In this document: in pieces, positions 1 to 8,748 of the stretch | How the letters are laid out: every line of letters starts with the position of its first letter | How positions within the stretch are numbered: position 1 is the stretch's first letter | Assembly (NCBI RefSeq): GCF_030295405.1 | Contig: NZ_AP027080.1 | Coordinates: 682,001-746,000, forward strand | Reading direction: 5' to 3' | Length of the DNA stretch: 64,000 bases | Origin: Mesoterricola silvestris | GTDB taxonomy: Bacteria; Acidobacteriota; Holophagae; Holophagales; Holophagaceae | Program-made: the position numbers and the translations under genes | Notes under the pieces: generated by a model | The model's database searches: none | Told to the model about the DNA's origin: nothing | Seen by the model: only the letters and a program-made list of their open reading frames with translations

Positions 1-199
1 CGAAGGGCTTGCCGTGGCGGTTGCAGGCCTGGACCACCCGCGCCACCTCCTCCGTGGATTCCACGAACACCACCGCCTCGGGGCGGTGCTCCTCCAGGTA
101 GCCGTCGTACTGGTAGAGCTGGAGGTCCACCGCGGAAGCCAGGACGTTGGTACGGCCGACGATCTCACGGAGATCCCGGATGAAGGCATGCTCGCTCAT
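1..199 (-). CDS. FAD-linked oxidase, GlcD-like (N-terminal part)
   Basis: The gene runs off the left edge, so only about 66 N-terminal residues are visible. They begin MSEHAFIRDLREIVG, continue with a DLQLYQYDGYLEEHRPEAVV stretch, and then VESTEEVARVVQACNRHGKPF. This matches the entry to the FAD-binding PCMH domain of glycolate/D-lactate dehydrogenase GlcD-type flavoproteins, where a Tyr-Asp segment is followed by 'P.aVv...t.eeV..vv..a...g.Pv'. The family oxidises 2-hydroxyacids and passes electrons to the respiratory chain. The start is the ATG at 197-199. Substrate cannot be judged from this fragment. Confidence 0.7.
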   Translation of the reverse strand, partial: MSEHAFIRDLREIVGRTNVLASAVDLQLYQYDGYLEEHRPEAVVFVESTEEVARVVQACNRHGKPF

Positions 200-385
200 C
201 GCTCGCGCTCCTCAGGTGGGTCCCGCGGGCGGGGGGCCCCGGGATTCTAGTGCTCGCTGGTTTCTGGATTGGGCTGAGCGATTCTAGCGGGAGGCGGGGA
301 ATTGTCGATCCTTATCCTTCGACGATTTCCCCCCCGGAACCGCCGGGTGGGCCGGGATTCCGGGGGGGGGCCTGGGAAGGGCCGG

Positions 386-1519
386 TCAGAAGCTGGTGCC
401 GAGGCTCCAGGTGAGGCTGGTGGCGTCCCGGAAGGCCTTGCCGTCCCGGTCCTTCACGTCCCGGTCCAGGCTGTCGCGGCGCAGTTCCAGGCGGGTGAAG
501 GTGGCGTGCCACCGGCGTTCCAGGCCCAGGGAACCGGAGTTGGCCCGGAGGTCGGGGGCGGGGCCCCCGGGGAGGGCCCGGGCCACGGAGGGGTCCGCCC
601 CGAGGCGGAGGCCGGTGTCGTCCCGGAGGGTCTCCAGGCGGAGGTAGGCGCTCCAGCGGTCGTTGAACGCGTACTTCCCGATGGCGCCCAGGCCGGTCCA
701 GGTGGCCTTGGGGCCGTCGGGGAGGGCCTCCCGGCCGTGCTCGGCCTCCCACTGGAGGGTGGCGGGGCCCCACACCCACTGGCCGGCGAAGGAGAGGCGG
801 GTGCGCTTCCGGCCCTCGGCCCCCGGGATCGCGGCGGCGCCGGTGCCGTCCTGCTCGGCGCCGGAGAAGGCCATGAGGGTGGCGAACCGGTCCGCGGCGC
901 CGCCATGGTTGTAGGTGAGGCCGGCGCCCGCGGTCTTGCCGCGGTTGTTGTCCTGCACCCGGTCCTCGCCGTTGAACACCCACACGTCGGAGCTCCAGGA
1001 GGCGCTGAAGGCGTGGCGCCAGTTCAGGCCCAGCTGCGCGCAGGGGATGGCGTAGGTGAACAGGAGGCCCCGGGAGGCGGGGGTGTCCTGGGTGGCGTCC
1101 AGGACCTCCATGCCCATGGCCGTGTACATCCGCCCGACCTTGAGGGTCTCGCTGCCGCCGGTCCAGGTGACCATGGCCTCGGGCCAGGCCAGGGACCCGG
1201 TTTCCGACGGGGTGGTGCCCGAAACGAAGGTCATGGCGTTGAGGACCTTCGCGGTCTGGCCGCCCAGGATCGTGAACTTCAGGCCGAACCCCTCGGGGAG
1301 GGCCACGTCCGCGCCCAGCTGCAGGCCGTCCAGGGCGAGCTGGCCCTCGCCGGCGTCCACGGAGCGCAGGAAGAGGGTGCCGTCGGGGGTCTGGCGGTCC
1401 GAGGCCGCGGCCGAGGCCCACACGGCGCCCCGCCATTTGATGGCGGGCCCCGCGGCCGGGGGCGCCTGGGCGGCGAGGCCCAGGGGGGCGATGAGCAGGA
1501 AGGCGAGGCGCGTGCGCAT
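386..1519 (-). CDS. Outer-membrane beta-barrel protein (porin-like)
   Basis: The protein has 377 residues. It starts with a signal peptide (MRTRLAFLLIAPLGLAAQ, cleavage around residue 18-20) and continues with alternating hydrophobic/polar beta-strand-like segments throughout. It ends in ...SLGTSF, and a C-terminal Phe is the usual BAM recognition residue. The pattern (a Trp/Gly-rich N-terminus, 'KVGRMYTAMGME', then many short amphipathic strands) resembles the putative beta-barrel porin-2 (OmpL-like) group. I chose the ATG at 1519 because it gives a clean signal peptide and has GGAG a few bases upstream; an in-frame ATG 33 nt further up would spoil the signal. Transported substrate unknown. 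It stands alone, with amtB ending about 125 bp upstream on the same strand. Confidence 0.7.
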   Translation of the reverse strand: MRTRLAFLLIAPLGLAAQAPPAAGPAIKWRGAVWASAAASDRQTPDGTLFLRSVDAGEGQLALDGLQLGADVALPEGFGLKFTILGGQTAKVLNAMTFVSGTTPSETGSLAWPEAMVTWTGGSETLKVGRMYTAMGMEVLDATQDTPASRGLLFTYAIPCAQLGLNWRHAFSASWSSDVWVFNGEDRVQDNNRGKTAGAGLTYNHGGAADRFATLMAFSGAEQDGTGAAAIPGAEGRKRTRLSFAGQWVWGPATLQWEAEHGREALPDGPKATWTGLGAIGKYAFNDRWSAYLRLETLRDDTGLRLGADPSVARALPGGPAPDLRANSGSLGLERRWHATFTRLELRRDSLDRDVKDRDGKAFRDATSLTWSLGTSF

Positions 1520-1645
1520 GGGTTCTCCAGGGGGAAACAACGGGCAGTCCAAGGGCGGGGGGTGCGTGCTCCGCCGCGCCCTCCCGCCCCGGGATTCTAT
1601 CGGGAGGCCCTTGGGGGCCAGGCATTAAAATAGTGCAGGTACGGC

Positions 1646-2890
1646 CTACAGGGCGTCGGTGTAGGCCACTTCGCCGTGAAGCCCCATGTCCAGGCCGGTC
1701 TCCTCGACGCCGTCCTCGACCTTCACCCGGGTGATGCGGTCGATGATCCAGAGCATGCCGTAGGTGAACACGAAGGCCCAGGCGCTGGAAATGGCCACGG
1801 CCGCCAGCTGCTTGTAGAAGAAGCCCGTGCCACCGCCGGTGAACAGGCCGTTGGTGACGATGGCGGGGTTCCAGGACTTGTCGGCGAACATGCCCAGGAA
1901 GATGATGCCGATGAAGCCGCCCACGCCGTGGACGCCCCACACGTCGAGCGCGTCGTCCCAGCCCAGGCGGTTCTTGAGGGCCACGGCGTAGTAGCAGATG
2001 ACGCCGGCGAGGATGCCGATGAGGGCGGCGGTGGCGGGTGAGACGTAGCCCGCGGCGGGCGTGATGGTGGCCAGGCCGGCCACGGCGCCCGTGAGCAGGC
2101 CGAGGAACTTGGGCTGCTTGGCGTTCATCCATTCCACCACCAGCCAGGTGACGGCGGCGAAGGACGCGGCCACGTCGGTGTTGATGAAGGCGGAGGTGGT
2201 GACGGAATCCACCTGGAACTCGCTGCCGGCGTTGAAGCCGTACCATCCGAACCACAGGAGCCCGGTGCCCAGGGCCACGAGGGGGATGCTGTGGGGGATG
2301 CTGTCGACGACCTTGCGCTTGCCCACGTAGAGGACCGAGGCCAGGGCCGCGATGCCCGCGGTGTTGTGCACGACGATGCCGCCGGCGTAGTCCAGCACGC
2401 CCCACTGGGCCAGGATGCCGTCGGGATGCCAGACCATGTGGCAGAAGGGGAAGTACACGAAGATCAGCCAGGCCGTGAGGAACCACATGTAGGCCTTGAA
2501 GGTCACGCGGTTGGCGAAGGCGCCGGTGATGAGGGCCGGGGTGATGATGGCGAACATCATCTGGTAGGCCACGTGCACGAAGGTGGGGATGCCCAGGGCG
2601 GCGTTGCCCTGGTAGAGGCTGTGGAGCGTGATGCCCTTCAGGAAGGCGTGGGTGAAGGGGTTGCCGATGATCCCGTGCACGGTGGGGCCGAAGCACATGG
2701 AGTATCCGAAGGTGAACCACAGCACGGTGGTCCAGCCCATGGACACGAAGCTCTGGATCATGATGCCCAGGACGTTCTTGCGGCCGCAGAGGCCGCCGTA
2801 GAAGAAGGCCAGCCCCGGCGTCATGAGCATGACGAGGCTGGCGCAGAGGATCATGAATCCCGTGTTGCCAGTGTTGATCTGAGGTAGCAC
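1646..2890 (-). CDS. amtB: Ammonium transporter AmtB
   Basis: A 414-residue ammonium channel of the Amt/Mep/Rh family, forming a trimer in the inner membrane. The N-terminal NTGFMILCASLVMLMTPGLA and FFYGGLCGRKN segments are the family signature. Later features include GWTTVLWFTFGYSM, the FPFCHMVWHPDG segment, the FIGIIFLGMFAD segment with the His of the twin-His pore pair (GVHGVGG), and about eleven hydrophobic segments. The start is GTG at 2888-2890, which is preceded at 2895-2901 by a full AAGGAGG; no in-frame ATG gives a better fit. No glnB/glnK lies next to it here, which is atypical for amtB. It is divergent from the KdpD-like kinase with a 354-bp gap. Confidence 0.93.
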   Translation of the reverse strand: MLPQINTGNTGFMILCASLVMLMTPGLAFFYGGLCGRKNVLGIMIQSFVSMGWTTVLWFTFGYSMCFGPTVHGIIGNPFTHAFLKGITLHSLYQGNAALGIPTFVHVAYQMMFAIITPALITGAFANRVTFKAYMWFLTAWLIFVYFPFCHMVWHPDGILAQWGVLDYAGGIVVHNTAGIAALASVLYVGKRKVVDSIPHSIPLVALGTGLLWFGWYGFNAGSEFQVDSVTTSAFINTDVAASFAAVTWLVVEWMNAKQPKFLGLLTGAVAGLATITPAAGYVSPATAALIGILAGVICYYAVALKNRLGWDDALDVWGVHGVGGFIGIIFLGMFADKSWNPAIVTNGLFTGGGTGFFYKQLAAVAISSAWAFVFTYGMLWIIDRITRVKVEDGVEETGLDMGLHGEVAYTDAL

Positions 2891-3244
2891 GTAACCTCCT
2901 TGTGGAAGGAAAGGGGAAGGGTTCGGGAGGGCGGGGCCCCGCCGGGGCGCGCTCCGGCGCGTCCTGGTGCAGGCGCCCTCCCTGCGAGTAAATGAGGACA
3001 TAAAGACGTTGATATGAAGACCGGCTTCTCGGGTATAAAGATTGCGTAAAAAAGTGTCGCCTGGGTCGCGGCTAAGCCTTCCGCTGTGAGGGAAATCACA
3101 ATGTTCAGGGGGGACGTCGAACGCCGGGTCGGACGGAGGCCGTAAACGCTTTTTGTCTTTGGGGCCGGTTGGGGTTAAAAGCCGAATTCCGGTTGTTCCC
3201 GGCATCGGCGGGTCAGAAGGGGCGACCTTTCCGCCGGGTGTGAC
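2891..3244. promoter_or_regulatory. Divergent intergenic region between amtB and kdpD-like gene
   Basis: A 354-bp gap that must hold the promoters of both flanking genes. It contains a markedly AT-richer stretch (about 2985-3060) in otherwise GC-rich DNA. I looked on the amtB side for a sigma-54 box (TGGCAC-N5-TTGCA) and saw no convincing match. No RNA gene or ORF of note. Confidence 0.35.
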
Positions 3245-5224
3245 ATGATGGCTTATCCCCGGAGCCCGTCTCCCGTGACCTCCGATCCTCCCATCGCGCC
3301 TGGCCCCATCCTGGTGGCCCTGGGTTCCGACGCACGGAGCCTTCGGCTGGTGCATGCGGGTTTCCGCATGGCCCGGGAGCAGGGCCGCGCCTGGGTGGTC
3401 GCCCACGTGGAGGTCCCGGGGTGGGAGACCCCCGAGGAGGCCGACCAGGCCCGGGTGTGGCTGCAGGAGGCCCAGGAACTGGGCGCGGAGGTCGCCTGGC
3501 TCAGGAGCTCCACCGTGGTGGCCGGCCTCCTGGGCCTGGCCCGCAAACGGGCGCCCTCCCTCATCGTCCTGGGCATGACCCGCGCCCGGGGTCCCTGGGA
3601 CCGCCTTGAGAGCTCCCGGACCCAGGAACTGCTCCGGCGCAACCTGGATGTGCGCATCCTGCCGCTGGCGCTGGATTCCGTCCCGCCCGTGGAGTTCGCC
3701 TGGAGGAACCTGGGGGACCTGGTGGGCATCGCCTGCGCCCAGGGCGTGATCCTCGTCTTCACGTGTCTTTTCGCCGCGGCGCTGGCGGTGGTGCTGGGCT
3801 TTCCCGCGGTCCCGGTGACCTTCGCCCTGGCGCTGGGGTTCATCGTGCACCGCTGGGGCCGGGCCGTGGCCGCGGCCTCCACGGGCGCGGCCTTCCTCGC
3901 CTATGCGCTCTGGTTCAACCGTCCCTTCGGGGTCCTCTCCGTGGACAGCTGGCCCCGCTTCGTGGCCTTCGCGGCCACCGTCCTGGGCGCCCAGGCCCTG
4001 GTGGACCTGGTGGGCCAGCTGCGGCAGGAGACCCGCCTGGGCCGGCGCCGGGAGGCGGAGACGGTGCTGCTCATGCTCCTCGGGCGGGCCCTGGCGCGCT
4101 GTTCCACGGTCCAGGAGGTGGCCGAGGTGCTGGCCCAGCGCCTGCACAGCCTCTTCCAGGCCGACGCCTGGGTCCTCCTGCCCGCGCCGGGGGACCGGTG
4201 GCTCCGCCTCCCGGAAGGCGGGGAGGTCCCCCCGGGCCCTCCCCCCTCCCGGCTCCTGCCGGAATCCAGCGCCGCCGTCGCCCGGGAGGACCCATTGGAG
4301 CCCTTCTTCGAGGCTCCCTGCTCCTTCGTGCCCCTCGCGGGCACCGGGGGCACGGAAGGCCTGCTCCAGATCCGCCTGGCCTCGGGGGGGCCCCTGCCCC
4401 AGGACCGCTGGAGCCTGCTCCAGTCGTTCGCGGTGCAGGGCTCCCTGGCCCTGGAGCGCATCCAGGCCGTGGAGGCCGCCCACCGCATCCGCCTGGAGAA
4501 CGAGACCGAGCGCATGCGCAGCACGCTCCTGGGCGCGGTGTCCCACGACCTGAGGACCCCCCTCGCGGCCATCCAGGGCGCGGCCACCAGCCTGCTCCTG
4601 CCCGAGGAGGCCCTCCCCGACGACACCCGGCGCGACCTCCTGGTGATGATCCGGGAGGAGAGCGTGCGCCTCACGCGGCTCCTGGGCAACCTCCTGGACC
4701 TCACCCGCCTGGAGAGCGGGATCATCCGGGTGCACAAGGAATGGCAGCCCCTGGACGAGGTGGTGGGCTCGGCCATCGTGCGCCTGGAGCGCCAGGGCCC
4801 GGTGCCCGTGCGGGTGCGGATGCCCCCCGATCTGCCCCCGGTGCCCCTGGACGGAGGGCTCATGGAGCAGGTGCTCCAGAACCTCTTCATCAACGCCCGG
4901 CTCCACGCGGAGGACAGCGAGGTGCTGCTGGAGGCGTGGGCGGAACCCGGCTCCCTGGAACTGGCGGTGTCGGACCGGGGCCCCGGGGTCCCGGCGGATT
5001 TCCGCGAGCGCATCTTCGACAAGTTCTTCCGCATGCCCGACCAGATCCGGGACGGGGGCGCGGGCCTGGGACTGGCCATCTGCGACGCCATCGTGAAGGC
5101 CCACGGCGGCCGCATCTGGGTCGAGGACCACGAGGGCGGCGGGGCCCGTTTCCGCATCAGCCTTCCCCAGGACGGACCCCTCCCTGAACTCCCCGACCTC
5201 GTTCCCCTGGAGCCAGCCCCTTGA
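3245..5224 (+). CDS. KdpD-like sensor histidine kinase lacking the N-terminal KdpD domain
   Basis: 659 residues. Order: a universal-stress-protein-like domain (about 20-140; ILVALGSDARSLRLVHAGFR, VLGMTRARG), four closely spaced membrane helices of the DUF4118 type (about 165-255), a GAF-like region (about 275-410), a HisKA domain with the phospho-acceptor in VSHDLRTPLAAI (His434), and a HATPase with N-box NLFINARLHA, G1 DRGPGVP and GAGLGLAI. This is the KdpD layout minus the roughly 200-residue N-terminal Walker-containing KdpD domain. It overlaps the response-regulator gene by 4 nt, so the two are translationally coupled. No kdpFABC lies in the window, so the pair may control something other than the Kdp K+ ATPase, or act in trans. 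The start site has no strong ribosome-binding site. Confidence 0.85.
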   Translation: MMAYPRSPSPVTSDPPIAPGPILVALGSDARSLRLVHAGFRMAREQGRAWVVAHVEVPGWETPEEADQARVWLQEAQELGAEVAWLRSSTVVAGLLGLARKRAPSLIVLGMTRARGPWDRLESSRTQELLRRNLDVRILPLALDSVPPVEFAWRNLGDLVGIACAQGVILVFTCLFAAALAVVLGFPAVPVTFALALGFIVHRWGRAVAAASTGAAFLAYALWFNRPFGVLSVDSWPRFVAFAATVLGAQALVDLVGQLRQETRLGRRREAETVLLMLLGRALARCSTVQEVAEVLAQRLHSLFQADAWVLLPAPGDRWLRLPEGGEVPPGPPPSRLLPESSAAVAREDPLEPFFEAPCSFVPLAGTGGTEGLLQIRLASGGPLPQDRWSLLQSFAVQGSLALERIQAVEAAHRIRLENETERMRSTLLGAVSHDLRTPLAAIQGAATSLLLPEEALPDDTRRDLLVMIREESVRLTRLLGNLLDLTRLESGIIRVHKEWQPLDEVVGSAIVRLERQGPVPVRVRMPPDLPPVPLDGGLMEQVLQNLFINARLHAEDSEVLLEAWAEPGSLELAVSDRGPGVPADFRERIFDKFFRMPDQIRDGGAGLGLAICDAIVKAHGGRIWVEDHEGGGARFRISLPQDGPLPELPDLVPLEPAP

Positions 5225-5907
5225 CCCAGCCCCTGATCCTCATCATCGAAGACGAGGCGCCCCTGCGGCGCTTCCTGGTTCCCACCCTCTCCACCCAGGG
5301 CTACCAGGTGGACGTGGCCTCCACCGGGGCCGAGGGCATCGCCCTGGCCCGGAGCTACAATCCGGACATCATCCTGCTGGACCTGGGCCTGCCGGACTGC
5401 GACGGCCTGGACGTGGTGAGGGAGCTGCGGGACTGGAGCCGAAAGCCGATCCTCATCATCTCCGCGCGCAACCAGGAAAAGGACAAGGTGGGCGCCCTGG
5501 ACCTGGGCGCCGACGACTACCTCACCAAGCCCTTCGGCGCCGCCGAACTCCTCGCGCGCATCCGCGTCGCCCTGCGCCACGCCACCCAGGTGGGACGGGA
5601 ATCGCCGGTCCTGCGGTTCGGGGCCCTCTGCCTGGACCTTGAGAAGCGGGAAGTGGCCATGGACGCCGTTCCCGTCAAGCTCACCCCCCTGGAGTACCGC
5701 CTCCTGGAGGCCCTGGCGCGCCGGGCCGGGAAGGTGGCCACCCACGCCCAGCTCCTCAACGAGGTGTGGGGCCCCACCGGGGAAGGGCAGACCCACTACC
5801 TGCGCATCTACATGGGCACGCTGCGCCGCAAGATCGAACCGGACCCCACCCGGCCGAGGTACCTCCTCACCGAGCCCAGCATCGGCTACCGCCTGAACGT
5901 GGACTGA
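5221..5907 (+). CDS. KdpE-like response regulator (OmpR/PhoB type)
   Basis: 228 residues: a receiver domain (acidic pair in IIEDEAPL, phospho-acceptor Asp54 in IILLDLGLPD, switch/Lys segment YLTKPFG) followed by a winged-helix output domain (LTPLEYRLLEALARRAGK, TRPRYLLTEPSIGYRL). This is the OmpR/PhoB architecture and closest in feel to KdpE, including ADDYLTKPFGAAELLARIRVALRH. Translation appears to begin at the TTG overlapping the TGA of the upstream kinase (TTGA), a coupled start. It is the obvious partner of the KdpD-like kinase. Confidence 0.88.
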   Translation: MTQPLILIIEDEAPLRRFLVPTLSTQGYQVDVASTGAEGIALARSYNPDIILLDLGLPDCDGLDVVRELRDWSRKPILIISARNQEKDKVGALDLGADDYLTKPFGAAELLARIRVALRHATQVGRESPVLRFGALCLDLEKREVAMDAVPVKLTPLEYRLLEALARRAGKVATHAQLLNEVWGPTGEGQTHYLRIYMGTLRRKIEPDPTRPRYLLTEPSIGYRLNVD

Positions 5908-5938
5908 ACCCCGGGCGGCGGCGCAGGAAAGGTGCGGG

Positions 5939-5969
5939 CCCGCCGGGATTTCATGAAAGCCCCGGCGGG
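5939..5969 (+). terminator. GC-rich hairpin after the kdpE-like gene
   Basis: Inverted repeat CCCGCCGGG / CCCGGCGGG with a 13-nt loop, 32 nt after the stop codon. No U-run follows, so it could be a weak or Rho-assisted terminator, or an mRNA-stabilising hairpin. Confidence 0.4.
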
Positions 5970-6234
5970 GGTCCGGAGGCGGGGCGGCGCCCCGGCCGGG
6001 CCGGCCTCCCCGGAGGGTTCCGGTGCGGGAATTTAAGTGAACGCTACCCTTGGGTTGGCGACCGAATGATCGGTCCGCGTCGCCCCTCCGGAAGGGAAAC
6101 CATGCAAATAAGCCTCATTAATAAAATAACATATTAAATCGGTATGATAATTGGCTAAAGGTGTTCATTTTGAAGGATAACCATCAGAAAGATATTGAGT
6201 TTTCGGGGGGTCTGGACGATAAAGGAGTGTCCGG
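5970..6234 (+). promoter_or_regulatory. AT-rich leader upstream of membrane histidine kinase
   Basis: The segment about 6095-6200 is strikingly AT-rich (TTAATAAAATAACATATTAAAT, shown here only in part: TATGATAAT at about 6142) against a GC-rich background, which is typical of a promoter region. AAAGGAG at 6221-6227 is a strong ribosome-binding site, 7 nt before the GTG at 6235. No clear -35/-10 pair can be assigned by eye. Confidence 0.4.
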
Positions 6235-7962
6235 GTGGGCCTGAGCACGATGGGAAATGTCTCATACATACTTTCGCCGGGTGCGCTTTACGCGCTCCTG
6301 GGCGGCCTGAGCCTTGCCCTCCTGGCGCTCATTCCGGCCCTGCCCGGAAGGAGCCCCTATTACGTCCATTCCGCGCTGGTGATCTTCTTCAACGTGGCCA
6401 CCGCGGGCCTGGCCCTGGCCAAGGCCCGGGACCTACCGGAGGAGCGGACGGGGTGGTGGATCTTCGCCGGGGGGGTGGCCGTCTCCATGCTGGGCAACGG
6501 CCTGTGGCTGTTCCTTCCCCTCGCCCCGGGCGCGGCCGGGGCCATGCGCATCGCGGCCTACGCCGCCACGCCCCTTTCGGCGGCCATCCTGGCGCTGGCC
6601 CTGTGGACCTGGCCCTGGCACGGACGGGAGGGCAACCGTACGCTCAATCTCCTGGGGAGCCTGGTGTTCTGCCTATCCTTCCTCCTGGTCCCATGGATCC
6701 ATGGGCTCTGGGGGCCCCTGATGGACGGCGCGCCGCCCGCCAGGGTTTTCGTCGTGACCCTGTGTTCCCGCCTGGTCCTCACGGGAAGCCTCGCGGCCTT
6801 CCTGGCCGCCGGGGACCCCCGGCGCCTGAAGGGGCCGCTGGGCTGGATGCTCCTCAATGCGAGCCTCCTGTTCCTCCAGGGCGCCTTCCTCTCCCATTCC
6901 TTCGCCCACCTGGACGTTGCCGCCCGATCCGCCTGGTTCGCCCTGACGCCCCTCGTTTCGGGGGCCCTCTTCCTGGCCGCCTACACGGCCCGTCCCGTGG
7001 AGGTCCCCTCCGCGGATGAGCACCACGAATACCCCCTGTCCGGGCTTCTCCTCCACCTCCCCTTCCTGGCCGCCTCCACCCTCATCGTCGCGGCCACCAT
7101 CCGGGGCAGGGCGCCGGAACCTCCGGTGCTGCTGGTCTTCCTGCTCATGACGGCCACCCTGGTGCTGCGCCAGTTCCTCCTGCAGGGCCAGTTGGCGGCC
7201 TCCCACCGGGAAATGGAGGCGCGGGTCCTGAGCCGCACGCTGGAGCTCGAGCGCATGCAGGACGTGGTCCTGCTCAATGAGCGGCTGAACGCGGTGGTGG
7301 TGCTGGGCGCGGGCCTGGTCCACGACCTGAACAAGGGCCTGGGCTCGATCCTCTCCGCCGCGGAGGTGCTGCAGATGGAACTGGAGCGGCGCATGAAGGT
7401 CTCCGGATTCGCCGTGGAAGCCATCATCGAGGCCGTGGACCGCTCCGCGGTGCTCTCCTCGCGGGTGATGGACTTCTCCCGGCGGCTGCAGGAGGAGGGG
7501 GAGGTGCGGGACCTGCGGCGCGAACTGGGGGCCCTGGAGGGGCTCCTGAAGCTGCTGGTGCCCTGCGGCGTGCACCTGCTCCTGCAGCCCGGCCAGGAAC
7601 CCGCGCCGGTGCGCATCCACACCGAGGACCTCAAGCAGATCCTGCTGAACCTGGTGGCCAACGCCCGGGACGCCATGCCCGGGGGCGGCACGATCCGGGT
7701 GGCCGTGGGCAAGGAGCGGCTCACCGGGGAGACCTACCTGGACGTGGAGGACACCGGCACCGGGATCGCCGCGGCGGACCACGAGCGGATCTTCGAGCCG
7801 CTGTTCACCACCAAGGACCCCGGCACCGCGACCGGCCTGGGCCTGGCCTCGGTGAAGATCCTCCTGGAGCGGGTGCAGGGCCGGGTGGAAGTGAGCTCCT
7901 CCCTGGGCGCCGGCACGCGGTTCCGCCTCCTCTTCCCCGCCGCGGCGTCCGTGCACGCCTAG
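6235..7962 (+). CDS. Membrane-anchored sensor histidine kinase
   Basis: 575 residues with about nine hydrophobic helices over residues 10-320 (a multi-spanning 7TM-like sensor without an obvious extracellular domain), then a short coiled region (EMEARVLSRTLELERMQDV). The dimerisation helix carries His363 in GAGLVHDLNKGLGSI. It is followed by a HATPase domain with N-box NLVANARDAMPGGG, VEDTGTGI, FEPLFTTKD and TGLGLASVKILL. The GTG start is well supported by AAAGGAG. No response-regulator gene lies beside it, so its partner is elsewhere. Its stop overlaps the stop of the convergent nitrilase gene by a few bases. Confidence 0.85.
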   Translation: MGLSTMGNVSYILSPGALYALLGGLSLALLALIPALPGRSPYYVHSALVIFFNVATAGLALAKARDLPEERTGWWIFAGGVAVSMLGNGLWLFLPLAPGAAGAMRIAAYAATPLSAAILALALWTWPWHGREGNRTLNLLGSLVFCLSFLLVPWIHGLWGPLMDGAPPARVFVVTLCSRLVLTGSLAAFLAAGDPRRLKGPLGWMLLNASLLFLQGAFLSHSFAHLDVAARSAWFALTPLVSGALFLAAYTARPVEVPSADEHHEYPLSGLLLHLPFLAASTLIVAATIRGRAPEPPVLLVFLLMTATLVLRQFLLQGQLAASHREMEARVLSRTLELERMQDVVLLNERLNAVVVLGAGLVHDLNKGLGSILSAAEVLQMELERRMKVSGFAVEAIIEAVDRSAVLSSRVMDFSRRLQEEGEVRDLRRELGALEGLLKLLVPCGVHLLLQPGQEPAPVRIHTEDLKQILLNLVANARDAMPGGGTIRVAVGKERLTGETYLDVEDTGTGIAAADHERIFEPLFTTKDPGTATGLGLASVKILLERVQGRVEVSSSLGAGTRFRLLFPAAASVHA

Positions 7963-8699
7963 AAGATTTCCGTCCTTCCGATGTCCACGAACATCTCCAG
8001 GGGATCCACCAGGAGCGCGTCCCGCACCTTCCGGTCCAGCACGTAGGCGTGGTCGTCCACGGTGCGCACCGGGTCGCCCAGGGGATCAAAGACGTGGTTG
8101 CCGGCGCCGGCGAAGGATTCCAGGGGGTGCTCGGAGGCGCTCACGCAGCAGCCCACGGCGAACACGCCGTTCTCGATGGCCCGGGCCTGGAGCAGGGCGC
8201 TCCACACGTGGTCGCGGCGCCAGGGCCACCAGGCCGGCACCACCAGGGCGTCGCAGCGTGCCTGGAGCCGAAGGGCCCGGGCCTGTTCGGGGAACCGCAG
8301 GTCGTTGCAGTTCATGAGGCCCAGGGTCCAGTCCCGGAAACGCACGGCCACGTAGCGGTCCCCGGGCTCCCAGAGCTCGAATTCCCCGTTGGGGCGGAAC
8401 AGGTGGACCTTGTCGTAGCTGGCCCTCTGGACCCCTCCCTCCCAGAATGTGAGGCGGTTGCGACGGTCCTCGGTCATGGACCCGAAGACGAAGCCCGTGC
8501 GCGGGTGGTCCCCGGAGATGGCGCGGAAGCGCGCCCGGGCCTGGGCGGGATCCAGGGTGCGCCGGTAGCCGTGCAGGAAGCCTTCGGGGAAGACCACCAG
8601 GTCCGCGCCGTCCGCGGCGGCCCGGGCCGCCTCGGCCTCCATGCGGGCGAGGTTGGACGCCACGTCCATGCACACGAACCGGGACAGGTGGATCCTCAT
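7959..8699 (-). CDS. Carbon-nitrogen hydrolase (nitrilase-fold amidase)
   Basis: 246 residues with the complete nitrilase-superfamily Glu-Lys-Cys triad: Glu39 in VVFPEGF, Lys97 in SYDKVHLF and Cys131 in GLMNCNDLRFPE. A conserved 'ARAIENGVFAVGCC' segment follows. Family members hydrolyse amides (omega-amidase, N-carbamoyl amidase and similar); the substrate cannot be fixed from the motif set. I start it at the ATG of MRIHLSRF; the longer frame upstream reads Arg/Pro-rich and non-conserved. It is divergent from the M13-like gene and ends tail-to-tail with the histidine kinase, overlapping by 4 nt. Confidence 0.85.
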   Translation of the reverse strand: MRIHLSRFVCMDVASNLARMEAEAARAAADGADLVVFPEGFLHGYRRTLDPAQARARFRAISGDHPRTGFVFGSMTEDRRNRLTFWEGGVQRASYDKVHLFRPNGEFELWEPGDRYVAVRFRDWTLGLMNCNDLRFPEQARALRLQARCDALVVPAWWPWRRDHVWSALLQARAIENGVFAVGCCVSASEHPLESFAGAGNHVFDPLGDPVRTVDDHAYVLDRKVRDALLVDPLEMFVDIGRTEIF

Positions 8700-8748
8700 G
8701 GCAGCTCCCCGCATTGACAGGGCCGGAAGGCCCTCCGCATCATGATAC

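Noticed and set aside
302..5131. Very long open frames antisense or out of frame to real genes
   Set aside because: GC-rich DNA leaves long stop-free shadows. Their translations are His/Arg/Pro/Gly-rich without motifs, while the opposite frames hold clear families.
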